64,000 nucleotides of DNA from Kitasatospora paranensis (GCF_039544005.1 NZ_BAABKV010000001.1:5518001-5582000); one strand, 5' to 3'; shown: positions 47,461-58,113, numbered from the stretch's first letter. Notes: generated from the letters alone by a model not told the origin. Numbers and translations are program-made.

Positions 47461-48486
47461 ATGCGAATCGGCGTCCTCACCAGCGGCGGCGACTGCCCCG
47501 GCCTGAACGCGGTGATCCGGTCGGTGGTGCACCGCGGCACCGACGTCCACGGCGACGAGATCATCGGCATCGAGGACGGCTTCCTCGGCCTGATCGAGGG
47601 CCGCACCCGGCCCATCTCGCACGACGACGTGACCGGCCTGCTCACCCTCGGCGGCACCATCCTCGGCTCGGCCCGCGTCCAGCGCGAGCGGATCCGCTGG
47701 GCCGTCGAGAACTGCCGCGAACTGGCCCGCGAGATCGGCATCGACGCGCTGATCGCGATCGGCGGCGAGGGCACCCTGACCGCGGCCAAGCTGTTCAGCG
47801 ACGGCGGCCTGCCGGTGGTCGGCGTCCCCAAGACCATCGACAACGACATCGACGCCACCGACGTCACCTTCGGCTTCGACACCGCCGTGCACGTCGCCAC
47901 CGAGGCGATCGACCGGCTGAAGACCACCGCCGAGTCGCACCAGCGGGTGATGGTCGTCGAGCTGATGGGCCGCCACACCGGCTGGATCACCCTCACCGCG
48001 GGCGTGGCTGCCGGCGCGCACGGCATCCTGATCCCCGAGAAGCCGTTCGACATCGAGGCCGTGGCGCGGATGGTCGAGGAGCGCTTCCGGCGCGGCAAGA
48101 CCTTCGCCATCATCGCGGTGGCCGAGGGCGCCGCGCCGATGCCCGGCACCCTGCGCTTCGACCACGGCACCGTCGACCAGTACGGCCACCAGACCTTCGG
48201 CGGCATCGGCAACCGGCTCGCCCACGAGCTGGAGGACCTGCTCGGCAAGGAGGCCCGGCCGGTCATCCTCGGCCACACCCAGCGCGGCGGCACCCCGACC
48301 GCCCGCGACCGGGTGCTCGCCACCCGCTTCGGCTGGCACGCCGTGGAGGCCGTCCACAAGGGCGCCTTCGGGCACTTCACGGCGCTGCGCGGCACCGACG
48401 TCGAGCTCGTCCCGATCGCCGACGCGGTGGCCGAGCTGAAGACCGTCCCGGAGGAGCGCTGGCTGGAGTCGGAGGCCGTGCTCTGA
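47461..48486 (+). CDS. pfkA: 6-phosphofructokinase, ATP type predicted
   Basis: 341 residues of group III PFK. GGDCPGLNAVIR at 10-21 and PKTIDNDIDATD at about 124-135. The residue after GGE is Gly (GGEGT), matching the G104/K124 combination I recall for ATP-dependent S. coelicolor enzymes; PPi-dependent relatives have Asp. EVDL-free C-terminus. ATG 47461, GGGAGA upstream. It separates thiL and thiD, which are direct neighbours in S. coelicolor by my recollection. TAGTCT at 47353-47358 may be its -10. Confidence 0.92.
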   Translation: MRIGVLTSGGDCPGLNAVIRSVVHRGTDVHGDEIIGIEDGFLGLIEGRTRPISHDDVTGLLTLGGTILGSARVQRERIRWAVENCRELAREIGIDALIAIGGEGTLTAAKLFSDGGLPVVGVPKTIDNDIDATDVTFGFDTAVHVATEAIDRLKTTAESHQRVMVVELMGRHTGWITLTAGVAAGAHGILIPEKPFDIEAVARMVEERFRRGKTFAIIAVAEGAAPMPGTLRFDHGTVDQYGHQTFGGIGNRLAHELEDLLGKEARPVILGHTQRGGTPTARDRVLATRFGWHAVEAVHKGAFGHFTALRGTDVELVPIADAVAELKTVPEERWLESEAVL

Positions 48487-48509
48487 CCGGCCTTGGATAG
48501 GTTGGGGCC

Positions 48510-49307
<798 letters not shown>

Positions 49308-49411
49308 GGCTTCTCCGCGCCCTCCCCGGCCGCTCCCGGGCATGCCGACGAGCGGGTGGTGCACCCCGAGGGGTCCACTGCCCGCTCAGGGGCGCCGGCA
49401 CAAAACAGAGA

Positions 49412-49437
49412 GCCGACCCACCCGGGGGTGGATCGGC
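49412..49437 (-). terminator. Terminator between thiD and rpmB
   Basis: GCCGACCCACCC (49412-49423) pairs with GGGTGGATCGGC (49426-49437) with one mismatch. Read on the minus strand, it is followed by CTCTCTGTTTTG, so it ends rpmB. The GC-rich tail on the plus strand also includes a short T run. Confidence 0.7.
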
Positions 49438-49468
49438 TTTCCGGAGGACCGGCTTACCGGTCTGCGCG

Positions 49469-49653
49469 TCAGCGCGAGACCTTACCGGCCTTGATGCACG
49501 AGGTGCAGACATTGAGCCGCTTCGGCGTCCGCCCAACCACAGCGCGCACCGTCTGGATGTTGGGGTTCCAACGACGGGGGTACGGCGGTGCGAGTGGGAG
49601 ATGCTGTTGCCGAAGCCCGGCCCCTTGCCGCAGACGTCGCAGTTGGCAGCCAC
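49469..49653 (-). CDS. rpmB: 50S ribosomal protein L28, frameshifted
   Basis: 61 residues when joined. AANCDVCGKGPGFGNSISHS from GTG 49653, then after one missing C near 49577 (run ACCCCC) the frame continues RRWNPNIQTVRAVVGRTPKR, CTSCIKAGKVSR. Two CxxC pairs as in zinc-containing L28. The length is 185 bases, exactly one short of 62 codons. GGAG is 11 bases before the start. L28 is nearly universal, so a true loss is unlikely. Confidence 0.9.
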
Positions 49654-50027
49654 AGGAGTCACTCCAAGACTTCAGATCAGTTACGTTCGAAAACCCCGGC
49701 TGAGCCCACCGACACCACTCACGTGGGGCGAATCGGATCAAGGGGTGAGCCCGGGTAGTTCCAGGCAACCGGAAGAGCATACAACGGCTGTTCCCGCTGA
49801 ACGAAACTACCACGACCGGGGCGGTGATCGTCGCCGCCCGCCCCCGCCCCGACCGCCGTGCCGCCGACCGCCGTGACCGGCGCGGCCCCGGCGGCGCCGT
49901 CCGCGGCGCCCGGCCGCGACGGGCCCCGTCCGCCCCGATAACCTGCCAGCATCGCCCTACCGCCCACCGCGTCCCCGCGCCGCCGCGTCGGTCCGCGTTC
50001 CCGTGGCGTTCACCCGGAGGAGACCTG

Positions 50028-51665
50028 GTGCTGGACACGCTCGACGCCACGGCCGTCCGCACCTGGTGCCGCCTCGCGCTCACCGCCCTCGGGCAGGCCC
50101 GCGAGGAGATCGACGCGCTCAACGTCTACCCCGTTCCGGACGGCGACACCGGCACCAACCTGTACCTCACCGTCGAGGCCGCCACCGAGGCCGTGGAGAG
50201 CGCCGTGGCGGCCGGCCCCGGCGCCCCCGACGGCCTCGGCGCCGTCACCGCCGCGATGGCGCGCGGCGCCCTGGTCGGCGCCCGCGGCAACTCCGGCGTG
50301 ATCCTCGCCCAGTGGCTGCGCGGCCTCGCCGAGGGGCTCGCCGCGGGCGGCGACGCCGCCACCCTGCGCAAGGCCCTGCCGCGCGCCGCCGACGCCGCCT
50401 ACCAGGCCGTCGCCGACCCGGTCGAGGGCACCCTGCTCACCGTCGCCGCCGCCGCCGCCCGGGCCGCCGCCGACGAGGACGGGACCCTTGCCGACACCGC
50501 CCGCACCGCCTGCCTGGCCGCCCGTTCCGCGCTGCGCCACACCCCCGAACAGCTCGCCGTGCTCGCCGAGGCCGGCGTCGTGGACGCCGGCGGACGCGGC
50601 CTGGTCGCCGTCCTCGGCGCCCTCGCCGACACCGTCCTCGGCCACACCCCGATGGGCCCCGTCGCGCTCCGCCAGGAGTTCACCCTTCCGGCCCCCGACC
50701 CGCACGACGCCTGCGAGGGCCACGCCCGGCAGCCCGGCCACCCCGCCTTCGAGGTGATCTACCTGCTGGAGGCCGACGACGCCGCGCTGCCCGCCCTGCG
50801 CAGCCGGCTCTCCGCCCTCGGCGACTCCCTCGTCGTCGGCGGCGGCGACGGCCTCTGGAACGTCCACGTGCACGTCGACGACGCCGGTGCCGCCGTCGAG
50901 GCCGGCGTCGAGGCCGGCCGCCCCTACCGGATCGGGATCACCCACTTCGCCGAGGCCGCCGCCCGGGCCGGCCGCGGGGCCGACCGGCCCGAGACCGCGG
51001 CCGCCGGCCGCGCCGTGCTCAGCGTCGTCAGCGGCGAGGGCCTCGCCGAACTCTGCGCCCAGGCCGGCTCCGCCGTCCTGCCGGCCGACCCGGACCGCCC
51101 GCCGGTCAGCGCCGAACTCGCCGACGCGGTACGCCGCTGCGGCGCCCGCGAGGTCGTCCTGCTGCTCAACGACCCCGAACTGCGGGCCGCCGCCGGAGCC
51201 GCCGCCGACCAGCTGCGCGAGGAGGGCCTGCGGATCGCCGTACTGCCCACCCGCTCCCCGGTGCAGGGCCTGGCCGCGCTCGCCGTCCACGACTCCTCCC
51301 GCCGCTTCGACGAGGACGTGGTCGCCATGACCTCCGCCGCCGGCGCCACCCGGCACGCCGAACTCGCCGTCGCCGAGGGCGAGTCCTGGACGATGGCCGG
51401 GGTCTGCCAGGCCGGCGACGTGCTCGGCCTGATCGACGGCGACGTCGCCGTCATCGGCACCGACCCGCTCGGCACCGCCGGCACCGTGCTCTCCCGGATG
51501 CTCGCCGCCGGCGGCGAACTCGTCACCCTCGTGCTCGGCGCCGACGCCCCCGACGCCCTCGCCGACGAACTCGTCGCCCTCGCCCGCCGGCAGCGGCCCG
51601 AGGTCGACACGGTCGTCTACCGCGGCGGCCAGGAAGAGGCACTGCTGCTCATCGGCGTCGAGTGA
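50028..51665 (+). CDS. DAK2-domain protein (FakA/YloV-like kinase)
   Basis: 545 residues. The DAK2 ATP-binding domain carries NVYPVPDGDTGTNLY (about 35-50) and MARGALVGARGNSGVILAQWLRG; the C-terminal half (about 230-545) is DegV/FakA-like with NVHVHVDD. In Firmicutes FakA phosphorylates fatty acids with FakB; here the substrate is unproved. GTG 50028 with GGAGG before it. A 34-base tandem duplication covers its stop. Confidence 0.88.
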   Translation: MLDTLDATAVRTWCRLALTALGQAREEIDALNVYPVPDGDTGTNLYLTVEAATEAVESAVAAGPGAPDGLGAVTAAMARGALVGARGNSGVILAQWLRGLAEGLAAGGDAATLRKALPRAADAAYQAVADPVEGTLLTVAAAAARAAADEDGTLADTARTACLAARSALRHTPEQLAVLAEAGVVDAGGRGLVAVLGALADTVLGHTPMGPVALRQEFTLPAPDPHDACEGHARQPGHPAFEVIYLLEADDAALPALRSRLSALGDSLVVGGGDGLWNVHVHVDDAGAAVEAGVEAGRPYRIGITHFAEAAARAGRGADRPETAAAGRAVLSVVSGEGLAELCAQAGSAVLPADPDRPPVSAELADAVRRCGAREVVLLLNDPELRAAAGAAADQLREEGLRIAVLPTRSPVQGLAALAVHDSSRRFDEDVVAMTSAAGATRHAELAVAEGESWTMAGVCQAGDVLGLIDGDVAVIGTDPLGTAGTVLSRMLAAGGELVTLVLGADAPDALADELVALARRQRPEVDTVVYRGGQEEALLLIGVE

Positions 51666-51719
51666 ACCGCACAGTCGCACGCGCCCATCGGCGTCGAGTG
51701 GGCCGCACTGTCGCACGCG
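51650..51719 (+). repeat. 34-bp imperfect tandem duplication at the DAK2 gene stop
   Basis: 51650-51683 and 51686-51719 match in 31 of 34 bases, period 36. The first copy contains the gene's last codons and TGA; the second lacks the TGA (GTGGG in place of GTGAA) and lies between the stop and recG. Confidence 0.8.
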
Positions 51720-51735
51720 TGGTGTCCAATAGGGC

Positions 51736-53954
51736 GTGATGGGCGCTCTCGACGAACCACTGACCAAGCTCGTCGGCGACCGCACCGCCAAGGTGCTCGC
51801 CGACTCCCTCAAGCTGCGCACGGTCGGCGACCTGCTGCACCACTACCCGCGCCGGTACGTCGAGCGCGGCCAGCTCACCAGCCTGGACGAGCTGGAGGTG
51901 GACGAGCACGTCACCGTCCTGGCCCGGATCGAGAAGGTCACCCTGATCCCGTTCCGCGGCCGCAAGGGCGACCGGCTGGAGGTGATCGTCACCGACGGCC
52001 GCTCCCGGCTGACCCTGGTCTTCTTCAACCAGGGCTGGCGGCAGAAGGAGCTGCGTCCCGGCGCGCAGGGCCTGTTCGCCGGCAAGGTCGGGCTGTTCAA
52101 CCGCACCCGCCAGCTCGCCTCGCCCGACTACCAGCTGCTCGACGAGGACGCCGACTCCGGCACCGCCGAGGCCTTCGCCGGCCGGCTCATCCCGGTCTAC
52201 CCGGCCAGCGCCCAGCTGCCCAGCTGGCGCCTGGAGAAGGCCGTCGCTGTCGCCCTGGACAAGCACCTGGCGGACGTCGGCGAGCCGCTGCCCGCCGAGC
52301 TCCGCGCCGCGCACGACCTGATCCCGCTCGCCGAGGCGCTCGAACTCGTCCACCGCCCGCGCACCCAGGCCGACCGGGAGCGCGCCCAGAGCCGGCTGCG
52401 CTGGGACGAGGCGTTCGTCCTCCAGGTCGCCCTCGCCCAGCGCCGCGCCGCCGACTCCGCGCTGCCGGCCACCGCCCGCCACCGGCGTCCCGGCGGCCTC
52501 CTGGACGCCTTCGACGCCCGGCTGCCGTTCACCCTGACCGAGGGTCAGCAGAGCGTCTGCGCCGAGATCTTCGCCGACCTCGCGAGCGAACACCCGATGC
52601 ACCGGCTGCTCCAGGGCGAGGTCGGCTCCGGCAAGACCCTCGTCGCGCTGCGCGCGATGCTCGCCGTCGTCGACGCCGGCGGCCAGGCCGTCCTGCTGGC
52701 CCCCACCGAGGTGCTCGCCCAGCAGCACCACCGCTCGATCGTCGAGATGATGGGCGACCTCGCCGAAGGCGGCATGCTCGGCGGCTCCGACCTCGGCACC
52801 CGGGTGGCCCTGCTCACCGGGTCGATGGGCGTGCCCGCCCGCCGGCAGGCGATGCTCGACATGGCCTGCGGCGATGCCGGCATCACCATCGGCACCCATG
52901 CCCTGATCGAGGACAAGGTGCAGTTCCAGGACCTCGGCCTGGTCGTCGTCGACGAGCAGCACCGCTTCGGCGTCGAACAGCGCGACGCGCTGCGCGCCAA
53001 GGGCGACACGCCGCCGCACCTGCTGGTCATGACGGCCACCCCGATCCCGCGCACGGTGGCGATGACGGTCTTCGGCGACCTGGAGACCTCCGTCCTCGAC
53101 CAGCTGCCGGCCGGCCGCTCGCCGATCGCCACCCACGTCGTCCCGTCCCTGGAGAAGCCCGCCTTCCTCGCCCGCACCTGGGAGCGGCTGCGCGAGGAGG
53201 TCGGCAAGGGCCACCAGGCGTACGTGGTCTGCCCGCGGATCGGCGACGAGCCCGAGCAGCCGCCGAAGAAGCGCCGCCGCGCGGCCGAGGAGGACCTGGA
53301 GGACGTCGGCGAGGACGCCGGCGCGGGCAGTGACGAGCGCCGGCCGCCGCTGTCGGTGGTGGACACCGCCGGCATGCTCGCCAAGGGGCCGCTGGCCGGG
53401 CTGCGGCTGGAGATCCTGCACGGCCGGCTCGCACCGGAGGCCAAGGACGACGTGATGACGCGCTTCGCCGCCGGCGCGGTGGACATCCTGGTCGCCACCA
53501 CGGTGATCGAGGTCGGCGTGAACGTCCCCAACTCCACGGTGATGGTCATCATGGACGCCGACCGCTTCGGCGTGTCCCAGCTTCACCAGCTGCGCGGCCG
53601 GGTCGGCCGCGGCAGTGCGGCCGGCCTGTGCCTGCTGGTCAGCGAGATGCCGGGGGCAGTGCCGCCCGCGGCCGGCTGGACGCGGTGGCCGGCACGCTGG
53701 ACGGCTTCGAGCTCTCCCGGATCGACCTGGAGCAGCGCCGCGAGGGCGACGTCCTCGGCCAGGCCCAGTCCGGGGTGAAGTCCTCGCTCAAGGTGCTGTC
53801 CGTGCTGGACGACGAGGAGGTCATCGCGACCGCCCGCGAGGAGGCGGCCCGGCTGGTCGCCGCCGACCCGGCGCTGGCGGCCCATCCCGAGCTGCGCACC
53901 GCACTGGAGAGCCTGCTGGACGAGGACCGCGCGGACTACCTGGAGAAGGGCTGA
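51736..53954 (+). CDS. recG: ATP-dependent DNA helicase RecG, frameshifted near C-terminus
   Basis: About 740 residues; reverses replication forks. OB-fold wedge domain at the N-terminus (about 50-160), Walker A GEVGSGKT at about 295, VDEQHRFGVEQ, MTATPIPRT, TTVIEVGVNVPN, LHQLRGRVGRG. Near 53652 the frame breaks at SEMPG; one more G in the G run would give GGSAARGRLDAVAGTLDGFE, ending YLEKG at 53954. GTG 51736 or ATG 51739 start. An acidic insert of about 40 residues (EEDLEDVGEDAGAG) sits between motif III and IV. Confidence 0.93.
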
Positions 53955-54053
53955 CACCGGCCCCGCCCGCTGTCAGTGCCCGGCGGCAGAATGCCGGGTG
54001 TTCACGACGCACCGTCACGGACTTTGTCCCGCCGCGCACTTGGGGTTTCTGTC

Positions 54054-54500
54054 ATGGCATTCGGTCGGCACGACGAGCTCCCGCTGGGCGATCGCGTCCT
54101 GGGGATCGAGCTCGCCGCCCGGGGCGGCGAGGTCACCCTGACACTCACCCGCCGGGCGGCCGGCGGAGCCGGGCCGCGGGAGCGCGACCGGCTGCGGCTG
54201 CGGTTGGAGGACGTCCCGTCGCTGCGGATCGCGCTCGACCGGGCGGTGGCGCTGGCCGGCGCGGCCGCCGGGGCGGCGGTGGCGCCGGGCGGGGAGGGGC
54301 TGGTCCGCCGCTTCCACGGCGGCGAGAGCATCGCCCGGATAGCCGCCCGCTACGGCTGCACTCCGGACGCCGTCCGGGCGCGGCTGCGCGAGCTCGGCCA
54401 CGACCCGCGCCGGCCCGAGCACTGCCCGTCGCCCGGCTGCGCGGCGGGCCGCGCCGCGGGCCTGCCGGCCCCGCCGCCGGCCGCCGCGCCCACCGGATGA
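54054..54500 (+). CDS. Hypothetical protein with helix-turn-helix-like centre
   Basis: 148 residues from ATG 54054 (an in-frame GTG at 53976 would add 26). Hydrophobic beta-strand start LGDRVLGIELAARGGEVTL, then VRRFHGGESIARIAARYGC TPDAVRARL, reading as a helix-turn-helix of the kind found in transposases/regulators, and a C-terminal Cys-containing tail (CPSPGCAAG). No clear SD. Lies between recG and rsmD; role unknown. Confidence 0.6.
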   Translation: MAFGRHDELPLGDRVLGIELAARGGEVTLTLTRRAAGGAGPRERDRLRLRLEDVPSLRIALDRAVALAGAAAGAAVAPGGEGLVRRFHGGESIARIAARYGCTPDAVRARLRELGHDPRRPEHCPSPGCAAGRAAGLPAPPPAAAPTG

Positions 54501-54590
54501 CGCACCGCCGCCCGCGGCGCGCTTGAATGGGGGAGCCCCGCCGGCCCACCGGCGGGTCCTCACGCAGGGCACGAAAGGACCGCTCACCCC

Positions 54591-55175
54591 ATGACCCGCG
54601 TCATCGCCGGCACCGCCGGCGGCCGCCGGCTGGCCGTACCGCCCGGCCGCGCCACCCGTCCGACCTCCGACAAGGCGCGGGAGGCGATGTTCTCCACCCT
54701 GGCGGCGCTGCGCGGCACCGTGCACGGCGCCAGGATGCTGGACCTGTTCGGCGGTTCGGGCGCCGTCGGCCTGGAGGCCCTCTCCCGGGGCGCCGAGCAC
54801 GTGCTGCTGGTGGAGTCGGACGCGAGCGCCGCCCGGATCATCCGGGAGAACGTCCGCACCCTCGGCCTTCCGGGCGCCGAGGTCCGCGCGGACCGGGCCG
54901 AGCGGGTGATCGCCGGGCCCGCCCCGGCCGTCCCCTACGACCTGGTGTTCCTCGACCCGCCCTACGCGGTGACGGACGACGAGGTGCGCGAGATGCTGAT
55001 CACACTCCGTGCCGGGGGCTGGATCGCGGCCGATGTTCTCGTCACCGTGGAACGCAGCACCCGCGGCGGTGAGTTCGGCTGGCCGGAGGGCTTCGAGGCG
55101 CTGCGCTCGCGCAGGTACGGCGAGGGCACCCTCTGGTACGGTCGCGCCGCCGACGAGGCCGATCGACACTCGTAG
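54591..55175 (+). CDS. rsmD: 16S rRNA (guanine(966)-N2)-methyltransferase
   Basis: 194 residues. MTRVIAGTAGGRRLAVP, RPTSDKAREAMFSTL, LFGGSGAVGLEALSRGA (SAM site) and FLDPPY catalytic motif. Start ATG with GAAAGGA upstream. Its stop is 30 bases before coaD, the usual pair. Confidence 0.95.
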   Translation: MTRVIAGTAGGRRLAVPPGRATRPTSDKAREAMFSTLAALRGTVHGARMLDLFGGSGAVGLEALSRGAEHVLLVESDASAARIIRENVRTLGLPGAEVRADRAERVIAGPAPAVPYDLVFLDPPYAVTDDEVREMLITLRAGGWIAADVLVTVERSTRGGEFGWPEGFEALRSRRYGEGTLWYGRAADEADRHS

Positions 55176-55205
55176 CACCGGTCACCCCACAAGGGAGCAC
55201 ACGCC

Positions 55206-55691
55206 ATGCGCCGCGCCGTCTGTCCTGGGTCCTTCGACCCCATCACCAACGGACACCTCGACATCATCGAGCGGGCCTCCAGGCTCTACGACGTCGTCCA
55301 TGTCGCCGTGCTGATCAACAAGAACAAGAAGGGCATGTTCAGCATCGACGAGCGCATCGAGCTCATCGAGCAGACCACCGCCCAGCTCGGCAACATCAAG
55401 GTGGAGTCGCACACCGGCCTGCTGGTCGACTTCTGCCGCGACCGGGACATCCCGGCGATCATCAAGGGCCTGCGGGCGGTCAGCGACTTCGACTACGAGC
55501 TCCAGATGGCCCAGATGAACCACGGCCTGACCGGCGTGGAGACCCTCTTCGTGCCGACCTCGCCGACCTACAGCTTCCTCTCCTCCACCCTGGTGAAGGA
55601 GGTCGCCTCACTGGGCGGCGACGTCTCCCACCTGCTGCCCGAGACGGTGCACGGCCGCCTGGTGGCCCGGATCGCCGAGCTGCAGGGCTGA
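55206..55691 (+). CDS. coaD: Phosphopantetheine adenylyltransferase
   Basis: 161 residues; the penultimate step of coenzyme A synthesis. CPGSFDPITNGHLDIIERA with the TxGH nucleotidyl-transferase motif, AIIKGLRAVSDFDYELQMA, SPTYSFLSSTLVKEVA. Follows rsmD in one operon; AAGGGAG at 55191. Confidence 0.96.
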   Translation: MRRAVCPGSFDPITNGHLDIIERASRLYDVVHVAVLINKNKKGMFSIDERIELIEQTTAQLGNIKVESHTGLLVDFCRDRDIPAIIKGLRAVSDFDYELQMAQMNHGLTGVETLFVPTSPTYSFLSSTLVKEVASLGGDVSHLLPETVHGRLVARIAELQG

Positions 55692-55891
55692 CGCCGGCCC
55701 GACCGGACAGAACCGGACACTCCTGGCGAATCGTCACTCCCCGTCGGGGCGCGGCCCGCCCGGGGTCCCGGGACGTTGTGAGCCGCGGCCCCGGTGGCCG
55801 TACAGTCTGTAGTCCTGCCCCGCGGCGCTGCCGAGCCACCGGGGCCTGCCTCCGCCAGGACTGGGCGGCACACGGAAAGACTGAGGCGCCC

Positions 55892-57061
55892 GTGGACGTG
55901 CAGCAGAAACTCGACCAGATCACCGCGTCGGTGGAAGGCGCCCGCGCGATGCCGATGTCGGCCTCCTGCGTGGTCAACCGGGCCGAGCTGGTCGGCATGC
56001 TCCGCGAGCTCCGCGAAGCCCTGCCCGCCGAGCTGGCCCACGCCCAGTCGGTGGTCGCCGACCACCAGCAGGTGGTCGCCGACGCGCAGGCCCAGGCCGA
56101 CCAGATCATCCGCGGCGCGCACGACGAGCGCGGCTCGCTGATCTCCGACACCGAGGTCGTGCGGCGCGCCCAGAACGAGGCCGACCGGATCCTGGCCGAG
56201 GCCCGCACCGAGGTGGAGACCAAGCGCGCCGAGGCCGACGACTACGTCGACTCCAAGCTCGCCAACTTCGAGGTCGTGCTCACCAAGACGCTCGGCGCGG
56301 TCGGCCGCGGCCGGCAGAAGCTGCGCGGCGCGGGCGTGTACGAGCCGGAGCTGGAGGGCGAGGGCGACGGCGAGGAGTTCCGGCCGCAGATCAGCCCCAG
56401 CCCCGAGGCCGACGAGTACGTCGACGCGAAGCTGGAGACGCTGGAGATGGTGCTCAGCGCCACCCTGGAGGCGGTCGGCAAGGGCCGCGACAAGCTGCTC
56501 GGCAAGGCCCCGATCGACGAGCTCGGCGCCTACCTCGCCGCCGCCGACGAGGCCCAGCAGCTGAAGGACCGCGCCGAGGCGGTCGCGGCCGGCTTCTCCG
56601 AGGGCGAGGAGCAGCCCTGGTACCGCGAGGACGTCCCGCAGCAGCAGAGCTGGCCCGAGCAGACCCCGGCGGCGGCCGGCTGGCAGGATCCGGCCGCCGA
56701 CCCGTACGGCGGCCAGGGCGCCCCGCAGTACGCCGAGGTCTACGGCGGCGGCTACGACCCGAACACGGGCCAGGCCGACCCGTACGGCGGCCAGTACGGC
56801 TACCAGCAGCCGGCCGCTGCCTACCAGGGCGAGCAGCAGCAGGGCATGGTCGACGCCTGGGGCAACCCGGTGCAGCCGGACGCCTACCAGCAGCAGGGGT
56901 ACCAGCAGCAGGGCTACGACCCGTACGGCTACCAGCAGCAGGGGCAGCAGCAGGGGCAGGTGCAGCTGCCGCACCAGCAGCAGGCCGGGCTGGACGAGAC
57001 CAGCTTCTTCGACACCAGCATGATCGACATGAGCAGGCTGCGGGAGCTCGGCGGCCGCTGA
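55892..57061 (+). CDS. Coiled-coil protein with duplicated unit and Gln/Tyr-rich tail (DivIVA/ATP-synthase-b-like)
   Basis: 389 residues. N-terminal helix VQQKLDQITASVEGA, long coiled coil (about 35-150; AQSVVADHQQVVADAQAQAD). EADDYVDSKL...FEVVLTKTLGAVGRGRQKL (about 114-147) and EADEYVDAKLETLEMVLSATLEAVGKGRDKL (about 172-204) are two copies of one unit. The last 190 residues are Gln/Tyr/Gly-rich. GTG 55892 lies in frame and fits; a start farther up is not supported. The gene in this place in S. coelicolor is a DivIVA-like/uncharacterised protein; a role in polar growth or cell structure is inference. Confidence 0.8.
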   Translation: MDVQQKLDQITASVEGARAMPMSASCVVNRAELVGMLRELREALPAELAHAQSVVADHQQVVADAQAQADQIIRGAHDERGSLISDTEVVRRAQNEADRILAEARTEVETKRAEADDYVDSKLANFEVVLTKTLGAVGRGRQKLRGAGVYEPELEGEGDGEEFRPQISPSPEADEYVDAKLETLEMVLSATLEAVGKGRDKLLGKAPIDELGAYLAAADEAQQLKDRAEAVAAGFSEGEEQPWYREDVPQQQSWPEQTPAAAGWQDPAADPYGGQGAPQYAEVYGGGYDPNTGQADPYGGQYGYQQPAAAYQGEQQQGMVDAWGNPVQPDAYQQQGYQQQGYDPYGYQQQGQQQGQVQLPHQQQAGLDETSFFDTSMIDMSRLRELGGR

Positions 57062-57064
57062 CCG

Positions 57065-57091
57065 CCCCGCACCGGCGGCCCCCGTGCGGGG
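57065..57091 (+). terminator. Terminator-like hairpin after the coiled-coil gene
   Basis: Eight-base-pair stem CCCCGCAC (57065-57072) with GTGCGGGG (57084-57091), loop 11, no T run. Confidence 0.5.
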
Positions 57092-57125
57092 CCGCCCGTG
57101 CCGGTGCGGCCCGTCGAGGGCCCGT

Positions 57126-57154
57126 TTGGGCGTGGGCGGACTCTCCGGTAGTCT
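57126..57154 (+). promoter_or_regulatory. Candidate promoter of yceD-rpmF-rnc-mutM
   Basis: TTGGGC (57126-57131), 17-base spacer, TAGTCT (57149-57154). The position, about 90 bases before yceD, fits an upstream promoter of the operon. Confidence 0.4.
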
Positions 57155-57242
57155 GACCACTCCGGCCTGTTCACACCGGCCTCGTTGCGTGCCCGCGAAC
57201 GGGCCCCGCACACACCGATCGAAGAATTCGCGCCACGCAGGC

Positions 57243-57917
57243 ATGCGTGCCGCCTCAGGAAGTCAGGACACCTTGAACCGCCTCGACCACCGCGACCCCC
57301 TCGTGTTCGACACGCACGAGCTCGGCCGTCGTCCCGGCTCGATGCGCAAGGCCTCCCGCACCCTGCAGGCGCCCGAGGGCCTCGGGATCGCGGACGTCAT
57401 CGGTGTCCCGGTGAAGAGCGAGATCACGCTGGAGCTCCGCCTGGAGTCGGTGGTCGAGGGCGTGCTGGTGACCGGCACCGCCGAGGCCCACGTCGAGGGC
57501 GAGTGCTCGCGCTGCCTGGAGCCGGTGGAGGACGACCTGGAGGTCGACTTCCAGGAGCTGTACTACTACCCGGAGTCCGACGAGCGCCACCGCGCCCGGA
57601 CGACCGGCGCCGACGACCTCGACGAGGAGTCGGACGAGGAGATCTACCGTCTGGAGGGCGATTTCTTCGACCTCCAGCCGGTGCTGCGTGACGCGGTGGT
57701 GCTCGCACTGCCGCTGCAGCCGGTGTGCCAGGACGACTGCCTGGGCCTCTGCTCCGAATGCGGCGCACGCCTGAGCGACGACCCGGCCCACCACCACGAC
57801 GCCGCCGACCCCCGGTGGGCGGCTCTGCAGGGACTCTCCGCCGCCCCTGGCGACGAGGGTGACGGAATCAAGAACAGCGGTACCCGTGAGGGTCTCGCCG
57901 AGAACCAGGAGAAGTAG
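57243..57917 (+). CDS. yceD: YceD/DUF177 family protein (large ribosomal subunit related)
   Basis: 224 residues; DUF177 proteins are co-encoded with rpmF and take part in 23S rRNA/ribosome biology. DHRDPLVFDTHELGRRPG, GECSRCLEPVEDDLEVDFQE and the CQDDCLGLCSECG zinc-like motif are present. The ATG 57243 is in frame but has no SD; TTG 57273 with AGGAAG at 57256 may be the true start. The stop (57915-57917) is two bases before rpmF. Confidence 0.87.
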   Translation: MRAASGSQDTLNRLDHRDPLVFDTHELGRRPGSMRKASRTLQAPEGLGIADVIGVPVKSEITLELRLESVVEGVLVTGTAEAHVEGECSRCLEPVEDDLEVDFQELYYYPESDERHRARTTGADDLDEESDEEIYRLEGDFFDLQPVLRDAVVLALPLQPVCQDDCLGLCSECGARLSDDPAHHHDAADPRWAALQGLSAAPGDEGDGIKNSGTREGLAENQEK

Positions 57918-57919
57918 CC

Positions 57920-58093
57920 GTGGCTGTTCCGAAGCGGAAGATGTCGCGCAGCAACACGCGCCACCGTCGGTCCAACTGGAAGGCCGTCGTTCCGGCCCTC
58001 GTGGCGTGCGACCGCTGCCACGAGCCGAAGCTGGGCCACATCGCGTGCCCGAGCTGCGGCACGTACAACCGTCGCCAGGTCCTCTCGGTCTGA
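57920..58093 (+). CDS. rpmF: 50S ribosomal protein L32
   Basis: 57 residues: VPKRKMSRSNTRHRRSNWK, CDRCHEPKLGHIACPSCGTY, RRQVLSV. Two CxxC pairs for zinc. GTG 57920 with AGGAG just upstream within the yceD end. In the conserved yceD-rpmF-rnc order. Confidence 0.96.
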   Translation: MAVPKRKMSRSNTRHRRSNWKAVVPALVACDRCHEPKLGHIACPSCGTYNRRQVLSV

Positions 58094-58113
58094 TCGGCGG
58101 GGTGCACGGATCG

